64,000 nt of DNA from Aldehydirespirator sp965220485 (GCA_965220485.1 OZ244832.1:4154001-4218000); one strand, 5' to 3'. Numbered from the stretch's first letter, positions 43,741 through 53,294 are shown. Notes: generated from the letters alone by a model not told the origin. Made by a program: numbers and translations.

Positions 43741-45224
43741 CCGCGCTGGCGGTCGCTGCCGCGGTGAAGTCCGGCGAACGCACGGCCCAGGACGTGCTGG
43801 ATGAGCACCTCGCCAGGATCGCCGAACGCGACGCGGCAATCGGCGCCTTCAATCTGGTGCTGGCCGAGGAGGCCAGAACCGCCGCCACCAGGATCGACAC
43901 CGCGGTGGCGAGGGGCGAGCCGGTTGGGCCCCTAGCGGGCGTGCCGGTGGCGCTCAAGGACAACCTGTGCACCAGGGGAGTTCCCACCACCTGCTCGTCG
44001 CGGATGCTCGAGGGTTGGTGCCCCCCGTACGACGCCACCGTGGTGCAGCGGCTTCGCTCCGCCGGGGCGATCATCGTGGGCAAGACCAACCTCGACGAGT
44101 TCGCCATGGGCTCCTCCACCGAGAACTCCGCCTTCGGTCCCACCCGCAATCCCCATGACACCGGCCGGGTGCCCGGAGGCTCCAGCGGCGGCTCGGCCGC
44201 AGCAGTGGCGGCGGGGTTCGCGCCGCTGGCCCTCGGGTCGGACACGGGAGGGTCGATCCGGCAGCCGGCGGCGCTCTGCGGCGTGGTCGGCCTCAAGCCC
44301 ACCTACGGAGCGGTGTCGCGCTACGGGCTGGTCGCGTTCGCCTCGTCACTCGACCAGATCGGCCCGATCGCGTCCAATGTGGCCGACGCAGCAGCCTGCT
44401 ACGAGGCGATTGCGGGGCACGACCCACTCGATTCCACCTCGATCGGTGGCCCCCCCGAGCCGGTCGTTGCCGGGCTGGGGCGCGGCGTGGACGGCCTGCG
44501 GGTGGGGGTGCTGGCAGAGCTGTGCGCCGAGAGCGACCGTGTGCACGGCGCCGGGGGCATGGAGGCGGTCTCGGCCGTGGAGGGCGTGGCGTCCGATGTC
44601 GCGGCCCGGGTGGACGACGCCGCGGAAGCCTTGGAGGCGGCCGGAGCCGTCGTCAGAGCGGTGTCGGTGCCGTCGGCCGTGCTGGGCCTGTCGGCCTACT
44701 ACCTGATCGCGCAGGCCGAGGCGTCGAGCAACCTGGCCCGCTACGACGGCGTGCGCTACGGGCTGCGGGTCGATGCCGCTAACGCCGCGGAGATGAACGT
44801 CAACACTCGCACGGCCGGTTTCGGCGCCGAGGTCAAGCGCAGGATCATGCTCGGCACCTACGCGCTGTCCGCGGGCTACTACGACGCCTTCTACGGAAAG
44901 GCGCTGCGGGTGCGCACGCTCATGCTGCGCGAGTTCGCAGCGGCCTACGCCGATGTCGACGTCCTATTGGGCCCAACCGCGCCGACGACCGCATTCGAAC
45001 TGGGGGCCAAGACCGCCGACCCGCTGCTCATGTACCTCAACGACGTGTGCACGATCCCGTCGAACCTCACGGGCCACCCGGCGGTGTCGGTGCCCTTCGG
45101 CCGCGGCGACGACGGCCTCCCGGTGGGTGTGCAGCTGATGGGTCCTGCCTTGTCGGAGCCGATGCTGCTGCGGGCCGCGGCGGTGCTCGAACGGGCCGCT
45201 CCCCCTAACGGCGGCGCCCCATGA
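43737..45224 (+). CDS. gatA: Asp-tRNA(Asn)/Glu-tRNA(Gln) amidotransferase subunit A
   Basis: The amidase subunit that releases ammonia from glutamine. It has 495 residues. The Ser-cisSer-Lys triad is Lys74 (VALKDNLCTRG), Ser149 (GGSSGGS) and Ser173 (GSDTGGSIRQPA). GTG 43737 is fixed by the 4-nt overlap with the mini-cistron and by the family start (ALAVAAAVKSGERTAQDV). The stop overlaps the next mini-cistron by ATGA. Confidence 0.96.
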   Translation: MTALAVAAAVKSGERTAQDVLDEHLARIAERDAAIGAFNLVLAEEARTAATRIDTAVARGEPVGPLAGVPVALKDNLCTRGVPTTCSSRMLEGWCPPYDATVVQRLRSAGAIIVGKTNLDEFAMGSSTENSAFGPTRNPHDTGRVPGGSSGGSAAAVAAGFAPLALGSDTGGSIRQPAALCGVVGLKPTYGAVSRYGLVAFASSLDQIGPIASNVADAAACYEAIAGHDPLDSTSIGGPPEPVVAGLGRGVDGLRVGVLAELCAESDRVHGAGGMEAVSAVEGVASDVAARVDDAAEALEAAGAVVRAVSVPSAVLGLSAYYLIAQAEASSNLARYDGVRYGLRVDAANAAEMNVNTRTAGFGAEVKRRIMLGTYALSAGYYDAFYGKALRVRTLMLREFAAAYADVDVLLGPTAPTTAFELGAKTADPLLMYLNDVCTIPSNLTGHPAVSVPFGRGDDGLPVGVQLMGPALSEPMLLRAAAVLERAAPPNGGAP

Positions 45225-45274
45225 GCCCGGCAGCGCCCGAGCGGGCCGCGTCCTCCAGCGGCGGCGCACCATGA
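45221..45274 (+). CDS. 17-codon mini-cistron between gatA and gatB
   Basis: ATG 45221 overlaps the gatA stop, and the frame MSPAAPERAASSSGGAP ends in a TGA overlapping the gatB ATG. Its end copies the gatA C-terminus (ERAAPPNGGAP) and its start copies gatB (MSPAVPER). The offset is 50 bp, the same as at gatC/gatA. Confidence 0.55.
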   Translation: MSPAAPERAASSSGGAP

Positions 45275-46833
45275 GCCCGGCGGTGCCCGAGCGGCAGCCG
45301 GCACTGCCCGAGGGCTGGGAGCTGGTGGTCGGCTTGGAGGTTCATGTGGAGCTGTGCACGGCCACCAAGCTGTTCTGCGGCTGCGTCAACCGCTTCGGCG
45401 ACGAGCCCAACACCAACGTGTGCCCGGTGTGCCTGGGGCTGCCGGGCTCTCTGCCGGTGGCCAACGCAGCCGCGGTGACCTTCGCCATGCGCTTGGGCCG
45501 GGCCTTGGACTGCGAGGTGCGAGGGGCCACCTTCGCCCGCAAGAACTACTTCTACCCCGACATGCCCAAGGACTACCAGATCTCGCAGTACGACCAGCCC
45601 ACCAACATCGATGGCCGCCTCGAGTTGCCTGACGGCCACGTCGTGGGCATCGAGCGGGCCCACATCGAGGAGGACACCGGCAAGACCACCCACGTCGGCG
45701 GGGGCGGACGCATCCACGACGCCGACTATGCGCTGGTCGACTACAACCGGGCCGGGGTGCCGCTGGTGGAGGTCGTCAGCCGTCCCGACATCCGCACCGT
45801 CGAGCAGGCCCGGGCCTATGTGCGCGAGCTGCGGGCCATCCTGTTGGCCATCGGCGTGTCCGACGCTCGGATGGAGGAGGGCTCGATGAGGGTGGACGCC
45901 AACGTGTCAGTCCGCCCCGCCGGCTCCGACGAGCTCCGCACCCGCTGCGAGGTCAAGAACCTGAGCTCGTTGCGAGCGCTGGGCCGGGCCATCACCTTCG
46001 AGGCGAGGCGCCATGTGGATCTGTGGTCGAGCGGCGAGCGGCCCCGTCAGGAGACCCGCCACTGGGACGAGGCGGGCGGCCGCACCACCCCGGGCCGGTC
46101 CAAGGAGGACGCCGACGACTATCGCTACTTCCAGGACCCCGACCTCGTGCCGCTGGCGCCGTCGGTCGAGACCATCGCCGCTATCGACGCGGCGTTGCCG
46201 CCGCTGCCCGCCGCCCGCCGCGCCGCGCTACTCGACGCCGCCCGTCGAGCCCAGTTCGCGGCCCAGGTCGGTGAATCGCCGTCGTCACCGAGAGTGGAGA
46301 CCATGACAGCCCTCACGCCGGACACGGCGGGACCAGTGTCGCCCGAGTCGGCTGCCCTCTTGGTGGAGCGAGGCCAGGACCGCCTGGTGAGCGAGGCCAT
46401 GGCCGCGGGTGCCGACCCGGGTCTGGTGGCCACGCGAGTCATCAACGACCTGGCCGTTGACGATTGGTCGAACGTCACGCCTGCGGGGTTGGCCGAATTG
46501 GTGTCGATGGAGTCGCAGGGCCGTCTCAGTGCCACGCAGGCCAAGCAGGTGCTGGCCGAGATGGCCGAGGGGGGCGACACTCCCGAGGCGATCGCTCAGC
46601 GCCGGGGCTTCCAGGCCATGGTCGGCGACGATCTGGCCGCGGTTGTCGATCGGGTCATAGCCGACAACCCCGACGAGTGGTACCGGTTCTGCACCGGAGA
46701 CGACGCCGACCGCAAGAAGCTGTCCGGGTTCCTGACCGGCCAGGTCATGCGGGCCACCAGAGGCCGAGCCGACGGCGCCGCCGTGAACCGCCTGCTCGGC
46801 CAAAGGGCAGCCAGCAGCCCGCTTGCCCAGTAG
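45271..46833 (+). CDS. gatB: Asp-tRNA(Asn)/Glu-tRNA(Gln) amidotransferase subunit B
   Basis: The kinase and tRNA-binding subunit, 520 residues. Motifs are VGLEVHVEL, TKLFCGC with NVCPVCLGLPG (zinc cysteines), RKNYFYPDMPKDYQISQYD and a C-terminal YqeY-like domain (RDLAVDDWSNVT-type region). ATG 45271 overlaps the mini-cistron stop. It ends in repetitive DNA at 46809 onward. Confidence 0.97.
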   Translation: MSPAVPERQPALPEGWELVVGLEVHVELCTATKLFCGCVNRFGDEPNTNVCPVCLGLPGSLPVANAAAVTFAMRLGRALDCEVRGATFARKNYFYPDMPKDYQISQYDQPTNIDGRLELPDGHVVGIERAHIEEDTGKTTHVGGGGRIHDADYALVDYNRAGVPLVEVVSRPDIRTVEQARAYVRELRAILLAIGVSDARMEEGSMRVDANVSVRPAGSDELRTRCEVKNLSSLRALGRAITFEARRHVDLWSSGERPRQETRHWDEAGGRTTPGRSKEDADDYRYFQDPDLVPLAPSVETIAAIDAALPPLPAARRAALLDAARRAQFAAQVGESPSSPRVETMTALTPDTAGPVSPESAALLVERGQDRLVSEAMAAGADPGLVATRVINDLAVDDWSNVTPAGLAELVSMESQGRLSATQAKQVLAEMAEGGDTPEAIAQRRGFQAMVGDDLAAVVDRVIADNPDEWYRFCTGDDADRKKLSGFLTGQVMRATRGRADGAAVNRLLGQRAASSPLAQ

Positions 46834-46950
46834 CACGCTTGCCCAGCAGCCCGTCTGCCCAGCAGCCCGTCTGCCCAGCAGCCCGCCTGCCCGCCTGCCC
46901 GCCTGCCCGCCTGCCCGCCTGCCCGCCTGTCCAGCAGCCCGCTTGCCGCT
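46828..46950 (+). repeat. 16-bp and 8-bp tandem repeats after gatB
   Basis: Units of CCCAGCAGCCCGTCTG give way to about six copies of CCCGCCTG. The array is intergenic and pyrimidine-biased, and slippage-prone. Confidence 0.85.
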
Positions 46951-47344
46951 AGGCGGCCTCGCGGCTATTGCCGTCGGATTCGGGGTCGTCCGTTGCGGGC
47001 CAGCCGATTCTCAAGTGGCCCTCGATTCGGGCCAGCCGTTCCCGGGTGTCGCCGAGGATGCTGACCACAATTCCGTGGTTCTTGTCGATCAGGTCGCGGT
47101 TCTTGTCGATCAGGCCTCGGAGTTCTTTGTTTGACTTGTCGATCAGGCCTCGGAGTTCTTTGTTTGACCCGTCGATGAGGTCGCGGTTCTCTTTGCTGGC
47201 GTCAGTGATCAACTGGCGGATCGCGGTGCTGTCTCGGTGCTGGATGCGGATCGAGGCCACTATGAGCGTGATCAGCGCGGCGAGGATCGCCCCGAAGGAC
47301 GTTCCTAGGATGATCAGCACGGTTGTGGCCGTCTGAGTGTCCAT
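46949..47344 (-). CDS. Membrane-anchored coiled-coil protein
   Basis: A 131-residue protein with an N-terminal transmembrane helix (about 8-32), then a long charged coiled coil with repeated SNKELRGLIDK and NRDLIDK units, and a short acidic tail. A TAGGGT box (47351-47356) ends six bases before ATG 47344. Function unknown; it resembles DUF-type envelope spacers. Confidence 0.75.
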   Translation of the reverse strand: MDTQTATTVLIILGTSFGAILAALITLIVASIRIQHRDSTAIRQLITDASKENRDLIDGSNKELRGLIDKSNKELRGLIDKNRDLIDKNHGIVVSILGDTRERLARIEGHLRIGWPATDDPESDGNSREAA

Positions 47345-47350
47345 ATGTCC

Positions 47351-47356
47351 ACCCTA
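47351..47356 (-). promoter_or_regulatory. -10 box of the coiled-coil protein gene
   Basis: TAGGGT on the minus strand, six bases before ATG 47344, is a leaderless arrangement. Confidence 0.45.
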
Positions 47357-47413
47357 CGCCACCATCTATCACGCCGCAACCTGAAACATCATGAGAATTA
47401 TTGACCATCGAGT

Positions 47414-48772
47414 TCAGCGGTCGGCGCCGGTGACTTGCCAGCGGGTGCCGGCGAAGCGCCACAGCATCATCGCCAGGCGGGCGGCCATCCAGACGTGCAG
47501 GGCGCCCCAGAGCCAGCCGATGCCGGCACCCGCGGCCACCACCAGCAGCCCGCCGCCCACGAGCACCACACCCGCGCCGAACATGGACACGGCCAGGAAG
47601 CGCAGGTCGCCCGCCCCGATCAGCACGCCGTCGAGGGCGAACACCACCCCCGCGGCCGGCTGGGAGAAGCCGACGTGCAGCAGCAGGAAGCCGGCCAGCG
47701 CAACCACCGCGGCATCTCCGGTGAAGACATGCGGAAGCAGGCCCGAAGTCGCGACCACGACCGTTCCTGTCAGAACTCCCGCGGCCAGACCCCAGCCGAT
47801 CATGCGCCGTCCCAGCGCCCGGGCCCGCTTGGACTGTCCCGCTCCCAGAGCCTGGCCGATCAGGGCCTGCCCGGCGATGGCCACGGCGTCGAGCACCAGC
47901 GCCAGCACCGTCCATACCTCGAAGACGATCTGGTGCGCGGCCAGGTCGTCGGTTCCGATTCGGGCCGCCACCGCCACCGTGATGGTCAGGCTGACCCGCA
48001 GCGCCGAGGTCCGGATCAACAGGTCCCAGCCCGCGACGGCCAGGCGCCGGATGACGGCCGGGTCGGGCCGCAGGCCGACATCATGGCGCGCTACAGCCTG
48101 CTTGATCCACCAAACGAAGGTGACCGCAGCCGCCGTCTGAGCGACGACCGTCGACAGCGCCGAAGCTCCAATCCCCTGATCGAAGCCGTACACCAGCACA
48201 ATCTCAAGCACGAAATTCCCAACCGCCGAGCCCAGCGCCACCGCGAAGGGCCGCTTGGTGTCCTGAACGCCGCGCAGGTAGCCGACCCCGGCGAGCACCA
48301 CCAGCATGGCGGGCAGGCCGATCAGCGAGATGCGCAGGTACACGAGGGCGTTGTGGAGTACCTCGGGGTCGTCACCTCCGAGGGCGTTCACGAGCGCCGG
48401 TGCCAGTACGAACCCCGCGGCGGCCAGCACAACGCCCGCAGCCAGCGCCAGCCAGATGCTCTGCACGGCCTGGTGGGCGGCCCGCTGGTGCTCGCCCGCG
48501 CCCAGCAGCCGGGCCACGGCCGCGGTGGTGCCGTAGGCAAGGAAGATGAACATGGCGTGGGCGGTCAGCAGGATCGACGCCGCCAGGGCCAGGCCACCGA
48601 GTTGGGGAGTGCCGATGCGGCCCACGATGGCGGTGTCGGCCAGCACGTAGAGGGGCTCGGCCACCAGCGCGCCGAGGGCAGGCCACGCCAACCGCCAGAT
48701 CTCGCGGTCGTCGCGACTCCAACGCAGCGTTCCGAGACCAGGCGCCGGTTGGCGGGGACGCCGGCGGGTCAC
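47414..48772 (-). CDS. MATE-family efflux transporter (DinF-like)
   Basis: A 452-residue sodium- or proton-coupled multidrug exporter with twelve predicted helices in two homologous halves. Typical segments are WPALGALVAEPLYVLADTAIVGRIGT, RGVQDTKRPF and IAGQALIGQALGAGQ. The most similar known group is DinF. Start GTG or ATG near 48772. The substrate is unknown. Confidence 0.9.
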   Translation of the reverse strand: MTRRRPRQPAPGLGTLRWSRDDREIWRLAWPALGALVAEPLYVLADTAIVGRIGTPQLGGLALAASILLTAHAMFIFLAYGTTAAVARLLGAGEHQRAAHQAVQSIWLALAAGVVLAAAGFVLAPALVNALGGDDPEVLHNALVYLRISLIGLPAMLVVLAGVGYLRGVQDTKRPFAVALGSAVGNFVLEIVLVYGFDQGIGASALSTVVAQTAAAVTFVWWIKQAVARHDVGLRPDPAVIRRLAVAGWDLLIRTSALRVSLTITVAVAARIGTDDLAAHQIVFEVWTVLALVLDAVAIAGQALIGQALGAGQSKRARALGRRMIGWGLAAGVLTGTVVVATSGLLPHVFTGDAAVVALAGFLLLHVGFSQPAAGVVFALDGVLIGAGDLRFLAVSMFGAGVVLVGGGLLVVAAGAGIGWLWGALHVWMAARLAMMLWRFAGTRWQVTGADR

Positions 48773-48854
48773 GTGCCTGCGGCGGCTGGTGGCATGGCGG
48801 TGAGGCTAAGAGGCCGAGCGGATAAGCCGCAGTCAACGAGGATCTCGCGAGCCG

Positions 48855-48906
48855 CTGAGCGAGGCCGTGGCCCGAGCGGCCCGTGAGCGCAGCGAACAAG
48901 AGCGGG
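48855..48906 (+). repeat. Dispersed intergenic repeat, copy C
   Basis: The core matches copy B almost base for base. Flanking GAGGCCGAGCGAATAGGCCG-like sequences at 48812-48836 and 48912-48935 bracket it. The copy lies just upstream of the ilv promoter. Confidence 0.85.
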
Positions 48907-48948
48907 AACCAGAGGCCGAGCGAATAGGCCGAAGTCAACGATCGTGGG

Positions 48949-48977
48949 TTGTCTCCCATCGATTCAGCGGCCATACT
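48949..48977 (+). promoter_or_regulatory. Candidate ilv operon promoter
   Basis: TTGTCT (48949-48954), a 17-nt spacer and CATACT (48972-48977) end seven bases before GTG 48985. Transcription would start at the leader peptide codon. Confidence 0.5.
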
Positions 48978-48984
48978 TGGCACC

Positions 48985-49023
48985 GTGAACGACGCTGCCC
49001 TGCTCGTGGAAGTACTGGCCTGA
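48985..49023 (+). CDS. ilvL: Candidate ilv leader peptide
   Basis: A 12-codon frame, MNDAALLVEVLA, in which five of twelve residues are leucine or valine, ends 112 bp before ilvB. A CCTCCC/GGGAGG hairpin (49061-49075) follows. Such a layout is typical of transcription attenuation of branched-chain amino acid operons (known for Corynebacterium ilvBNC). Not tested here. Confidence 0.5.
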   Translation: MNDAALLVEVLA

Positions 49024-49135
49024 CAGCGCGCGCTCGCAACCCCATCCGATCGTGCGCAGGCCTCCCCCAGGGAGGTCGTTTCGCGTGCAGCCCGCTGGGA
49101 ACCACATCGGCGAATACCCGCCCCGGAGGCCCAAC

Positions 49136-50869
49136 ATGGACATGAACGGCGGACAAGCCCTAGTCAAGACCCTTGAGCGAGAGGGCGTGGAAGTGGTATT
49201 CGGGCTGCCCGGCGGAGCCATCCTGCCCGTGTACGACCCGATCATCGAGTCGCCGCTGCGCCACATACTGGTGCGCCACGAGCAGGGCGCGGGCCACATG
49301 GCCGAGGGTTACGCCCACGCCACCGGTCGCCCCGGTGTGGTGATGATCACCTCCGGCCCGGGCGCCACCAACGTCGTCACCGCGCTGTGCGACGCCTATA
49401 TGGACTCGATCCCGGTGGTGTGCATCACCGGCCAGGTGCCCTACGCCGCCATCGGCACCGACGCCTTCCAGGAGTGCGACACCACCGGCATCACCATGGC
49501 GGTCACCAAGCACAACTTCCTGATCACCGAGGCCCAGGACATTCCCCGCATCGTCCACGAGGCGTTCCACATCGCCACCACCGGGCGGCCGGGGCCGGTC
49601 CTGGTGGACATCCCCAAAGACATCGTCGACCCCCGCAACCCGCGCTCGGCCATGACCTGGTACGAGCCCACCGACGACATCATGGAGCTCCCCGGATACC
49701 GCCCCGCCACCGTGGGCGATCCCGAACTGGTCCGGGCCGCGGCCGAGCTGATCTGCACAGCCGAGCGCCCCGTGCTCTACGCCGGGGGCGGGATCCTCAA
49801 GGCCCGGGCCGCGGCCGAGCTGCGCGCCCTCGCCGAGCTGATCGACGTGCCGGTGGTCACCACGCTCATGGCCCGGGGGTGCTTCCCCGACAGCCACGAG
49901 CTGTGCCTGGGCATGCCCGGGATGCACGGCAACTACACCGCGGTCACCGCCATGCAGCGCTCGGACCTGCTCATCGCGCTCGGTGCCCGCTTCGACGACC
50001 GGGTCACCGGGCGCCTCGACGGCTTCGCGCCCGACGCCAAGGTGATCCACGTCGACATCGATGCGGCCGAGCTGGGCAAGGTTCGGGCACCGGACGTGGC
50101 CATACAGGGCGACTGCAAGCTGGTGATCGCCGAGCTGGTCGAGGCCCTGCGAGCCTGCGGAGGCATCGACGCCCAGGCCGACCGCCGGGCTTGGCGCTCG
50201 CAGATCAGCGGCTGGCAGGAGCGCTACCCCCTCGTCTACGAGCAGTCCGAGCCGGGCGAGATGCTCAAGCCCCAGTACGTGCTGGAGGTGCTGCGGGACT
50301 CCACGCCCGACGACACCATCGTCACGTCGGGCGTGGGCCAGCACCAGATGTGGGCCAGCCAGTACTGGCGTTTCGACCATCCCTACACCTGGATCAACTC
50401 CGGCGGCCTGGGAACGATGGGCTTCTCGGTGCCGGCCGCGATCGGGGCCAAGGTCGGCATGCCGGACCGGATGGTGTGGGCCGTCGACGGCGACGGCTGC
50501 TTCCAGATGACCGCCCAGGAGCTGGTCACCGCGTCGATGGAGCGCATCCCCATCAAGGTCGCCCTGTTCAACAACGCCTACCTGGGGATGGTCCGCCAGT
50601 GGCAGGAGATGTTCTACGAGGAGCGCTACAGCGAGGTGTACCTCTCCTACGAGATCCCCGACTACGTGAAGTGGGCAGAGGCCATGGGCTGTGTCGCCCT
50701 GCGGGTGGAGGCCCCCGAGGAGGTGGCTCCGGCCATCGCCAAAGCCAACGAGATCGACGACCGCCCCGTGGTGCTGGAGTTCCGCAGCGCCGCGGGCGAG
50801 AACGTCTTTCCGATGGTTCCCTCCGGGCAGTCCAACTCCGACATCGTCGTCGACCCGTCGCAGCGATGA
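49136..50869 (+). CDS. ilvB: Acetolactate synthase large subunit
   Basis: ThDP enzyme for the first common step of valine and isoleucine synthesis (and leucine). It has 577 residues. The catalytic Glu49 is in RHEQGAGHMAEGYA. The ThDP-binding segment is VDGDGCFQMTAQELVTA followed by NN. FAD-region segment LIALGARFDDRVTG is present. ATG 49136 has GGAGG nine bases upstream; longer starts (49052) cross the attenuator region. The stop overlaps a mini-cistron (ATGA). Confidence 0.97.
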   Translation: MDMNGGQALVKTLEREGVEVVFGLPGGAILPVYDPIIESPLRHILVRHEQGAGHMAEGYAHATGRPGVVMITSGPGATNVVTALCDAYMDSIPVVCITGQVPYAAIGTDAFQECDTTGITMAVTKHNFLITEAQDIPRIVHEAFHIATTGRPGPVLVDIPKDIVDPRNPRSAMTWYEPTDDIMELPGYRPATVGDPELVRAAAELICTAERPVLYAGGGILKARAAAELRALAELIDVPVVTTLMARGCFPDSHELCLGMPGMHGNYTAVTAMQRSDLLIALGARFDDRVTGRLDGFAPDAKVIHVDIDAAELGKVRAPDVAIQGDCKLVIAELVEALRACGGIDAQADRRAWRSQISGWQERYPLVYEQSEPGEMLKPQYVLEVLRDSTPDDTIVTSGVGQHQMWASQYWRFDHPYTWINSGGLGTMGFSVPAAIGAKVGMPDRMVWAVDGDGCFQMTAQELVTASMERIPIKVALFNNAYLGMVRQWQEMFYEERYSEVYLSYEIPDYVKWAEAMGCVALRVEAPEEVAPAIAKANEIDDRPVVLEFRSAAGENVFPMVPSGQSNSDIVVDPSQR

Positions 50870-50904
50870 GCGGCTCCCATATGACCGACTTCTTGCAGCG
50901 ATGA
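50866..50904 (+). CDS. 12-codon mini-cistron 1 between ilvB and ilvN
   Basis: ATG 50866 overlaps the ilvB stop. The frame MSGSHMTDFLQR ends in a TGA overlapping the next ATG (50901). It is the first of two 35-bp tandem copies of the ilvB/ilvN junction. Confidence 0.5.
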   Translation: MSGSHMTDFLQR

Positions 50905-50939
50905 GCAGCTCCCATACGACCGACTTCTTGCAGCGATGA
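50901..50939 (+). CDS. 12-codon mini-cistron 2 between ilvB and ilvN
   Basis: ATG 50901 starts MSSSHTTDFLQR, whose TGA overlaps the ilvN ATG at 50936. The first residues mimic IlvN (MSSSD). Confidence 0.5.
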   Translation: MSSSHTTDFLQR

Positions 50940-51463
50940 GCAGCTCCGACGCGGCGACAACTGCCGATCATGCCCACCGGTTCCACACCATCGTCACCAC
51001 GGTGGAGAACAAGCCGGGCGTGCTGGCCCGGGTGGCGGGGCTGTTCGCCCGCCGGGGCTTCAACATCGAGTCCCTGGCCGTGGCTCCCACCACCGATGAG
51101 CGCTTCAGCCGCATCACGTTCACCGTGGACGTGGCCTCCGCACCCTTGGAGCAGGTGGTCAAGCAGCTCGACAAGCTCATCAACGTGGTGGAGATCAGCG
51201 AGCTGCGCCCGGCCGAGTCCGTCGAGCGGGAGCTGATGCTGGTGACGGTGGCCGTGGACGCGGCCGGCGGGCGCCGCCACGGGCTGCTGGAGCTGATCGA
51301 CGACTTCCGAGCCTTCGTGCTGGACGAGAACCAGTCGCAGATGATGCTGTCGCTGTCGGCCCGCCCGGCCCGGCTCGACGAGTTCGAGCAGCGTCTGCGA
51401 GCCTTCGGGATCGTGCAGCTGCAACGCACCGGCCGGGTGGCCCTGCCGTCACTCGACTCCTGA
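50936..51463 (+). CDS. ilvN: Acetolactate synthase small (regulatory) subunit
   Basis: ACT-domain subunit (175 residues) that stimulates IlvB and confers valine feedback. The ACT domain begins HTIVTTVENKPGVLARVAGLFARRGFN; the C-terminal domain includes ELMLVTVAV. Translation couples through the ATGA overlap. The downstream gap to ilvC is 180 bp. Confidence 0.95.
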   Translation: MSSSDAATTADHAHRFHTIVTTVENKPGVLARVAGLFARRGFNIESLAVAPTTDERFSRITFTVDVASAPLEQVVKQLDKLINVVEISELRPAESVERELMLVTVAVDAAGGRRHGLLELIDDFRAFVLDENQSQMMLSLSARPARLDEFEQRLRAFGIVQLQRTGRVALPSLDS

Positions 51464-51510
51464 GGAGCGTACCGGCCCTGCCGGCACCCGCAAAGCTCGT
51501 CGGCGTCCCA

Positions 51511-51555
51511 ACTTCCGGTAATAGCCCACAGTGTGTGTGGGAAACTACCGGAAGT
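51511..51555. terminator. Hairpin between ilvN and ilvC
   Basis: ACTTCCGGTA (51511-51520) pairs perfectly with TACCGGAAGT (51546-51555), with an inner CCCA/TGGG stem. There is no T-tract, so it may be an attenuator or RNA-processing element rather than a full terminator. Confidence 0.5.
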
Positions 51556-51606
51556 TCGGTGGGTGTCCCTCAACGGCCGCGAGCGGAGGACCGTACCGGC
51601 ATCCGT

Positions 51607-51612
51607 TAGGAT
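51607..51612 (+). promoter_or_regulatory. Candidate ilvC -10 box
   Basis: TAGGAT lies 31 bp before GTG 51644 and is followed by a GAGAGG ribosome site, so this would be a leadered ilvC transcript. Confidence 0.35.
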
Positions 51613-51643
51613 TCGGGCCGGCTAGTGAGAGGACGAGCGCGCC

Positions 51644-52661
<1,018 letters not shown>

Positions 52662-52675
<14 letters not shown>

Positions 52676-53150
52676 CCAGGCACCCGTGATCGACATCGGC
52701 ATCGGTGAGGCCGACCGCATCGCTATCGCGGAGGGGCTGTCGAGGCTGCTGGCCGACAGCTACACGCTGTACCTGAAGACCCACAACTACCACTGGAACG
52801 TGGTCGGGCCGATGTTCAACACGCTGCACTTGATGTTCGAGGAGCAGTACACGGAGCTGGCCATGGCCGTCGACCAGATCGCCGAGCGGATCCGGGCGCT
52901 GGGCGAGCCGGCGCCGGGCAGTTATGGCGAGTTCGCGTCGTTGTCATCGGTGGCGGAGGAGGATGACCGGCCCGACGCCAACGAGATGATCCGGCGCCTG
53001 GTAGAGGGCCAGGAAACGGTGGTGCGCACCGCCCGGTCGGTGTTCGGTGCGACCGAGAAGGCCGGCGACGAGGCTTCCGCCGACCTGCTCACCCAGCGCA
53101 TGCAGGTACACGAGAAAACGGCCTGGATGCTCCGCAGCCTGCTGGCATAG
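52662..53150 (+). CDS. dps: Dps-family ferritin-like protein
   Basis: A DNA-binding or iron-storage mini-ferritin of 162 residues. LYLKTHNYHWNVVGPMFNTLHLMFEEQY carries the His/Asp/Glu ferroxidase set between subunits. GTG 52662 overlaps ilvC, so it is read through from the ilv operon. Fragments of a second dps gene occur at 60239-60343 and 62221-62350. Confidence 0.92.
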
Positions 53151-53171
53151 TTTCTGCAAGCCGCACGGGGC

Positions 53172-53294
53172 ATCGCCGTCGGCCTTTGCGATCTGAGGGT
53201 TGCCCCCGGCAAGGAGGACCGGCTTCGCGCCGGGCCGCTGAGCGACGGCCTTCTCTGTGACCTTCGTTGACTTCTTGGACGCCTTGCCGGCCAT
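53172..53294 (-). pseudogene. N-terminal remnant of a DUF1801-type gene
   Basis: ATG 53294 begins MAGKASKKSTKVTEK, then KPVLLAGGNPQIAKADGDAP, the conserved start of DUF1801-domain proteins. The frame then enters the complement of dps. Only about 40 residues remain. Confidence 0.6.

Noticed and set aside
46828..46950. Possible CRISPR array
   Set aside because: The repeats are 8-16 bp and directly adjacent, without spacers, and no cas gene is present.
49160..51424. Long minus-strand open frame opposite ilvB and ilvN
   Set aside because: The opposite strand encodes well-conserved enzymes; the antisense translation has no motif and no start context.
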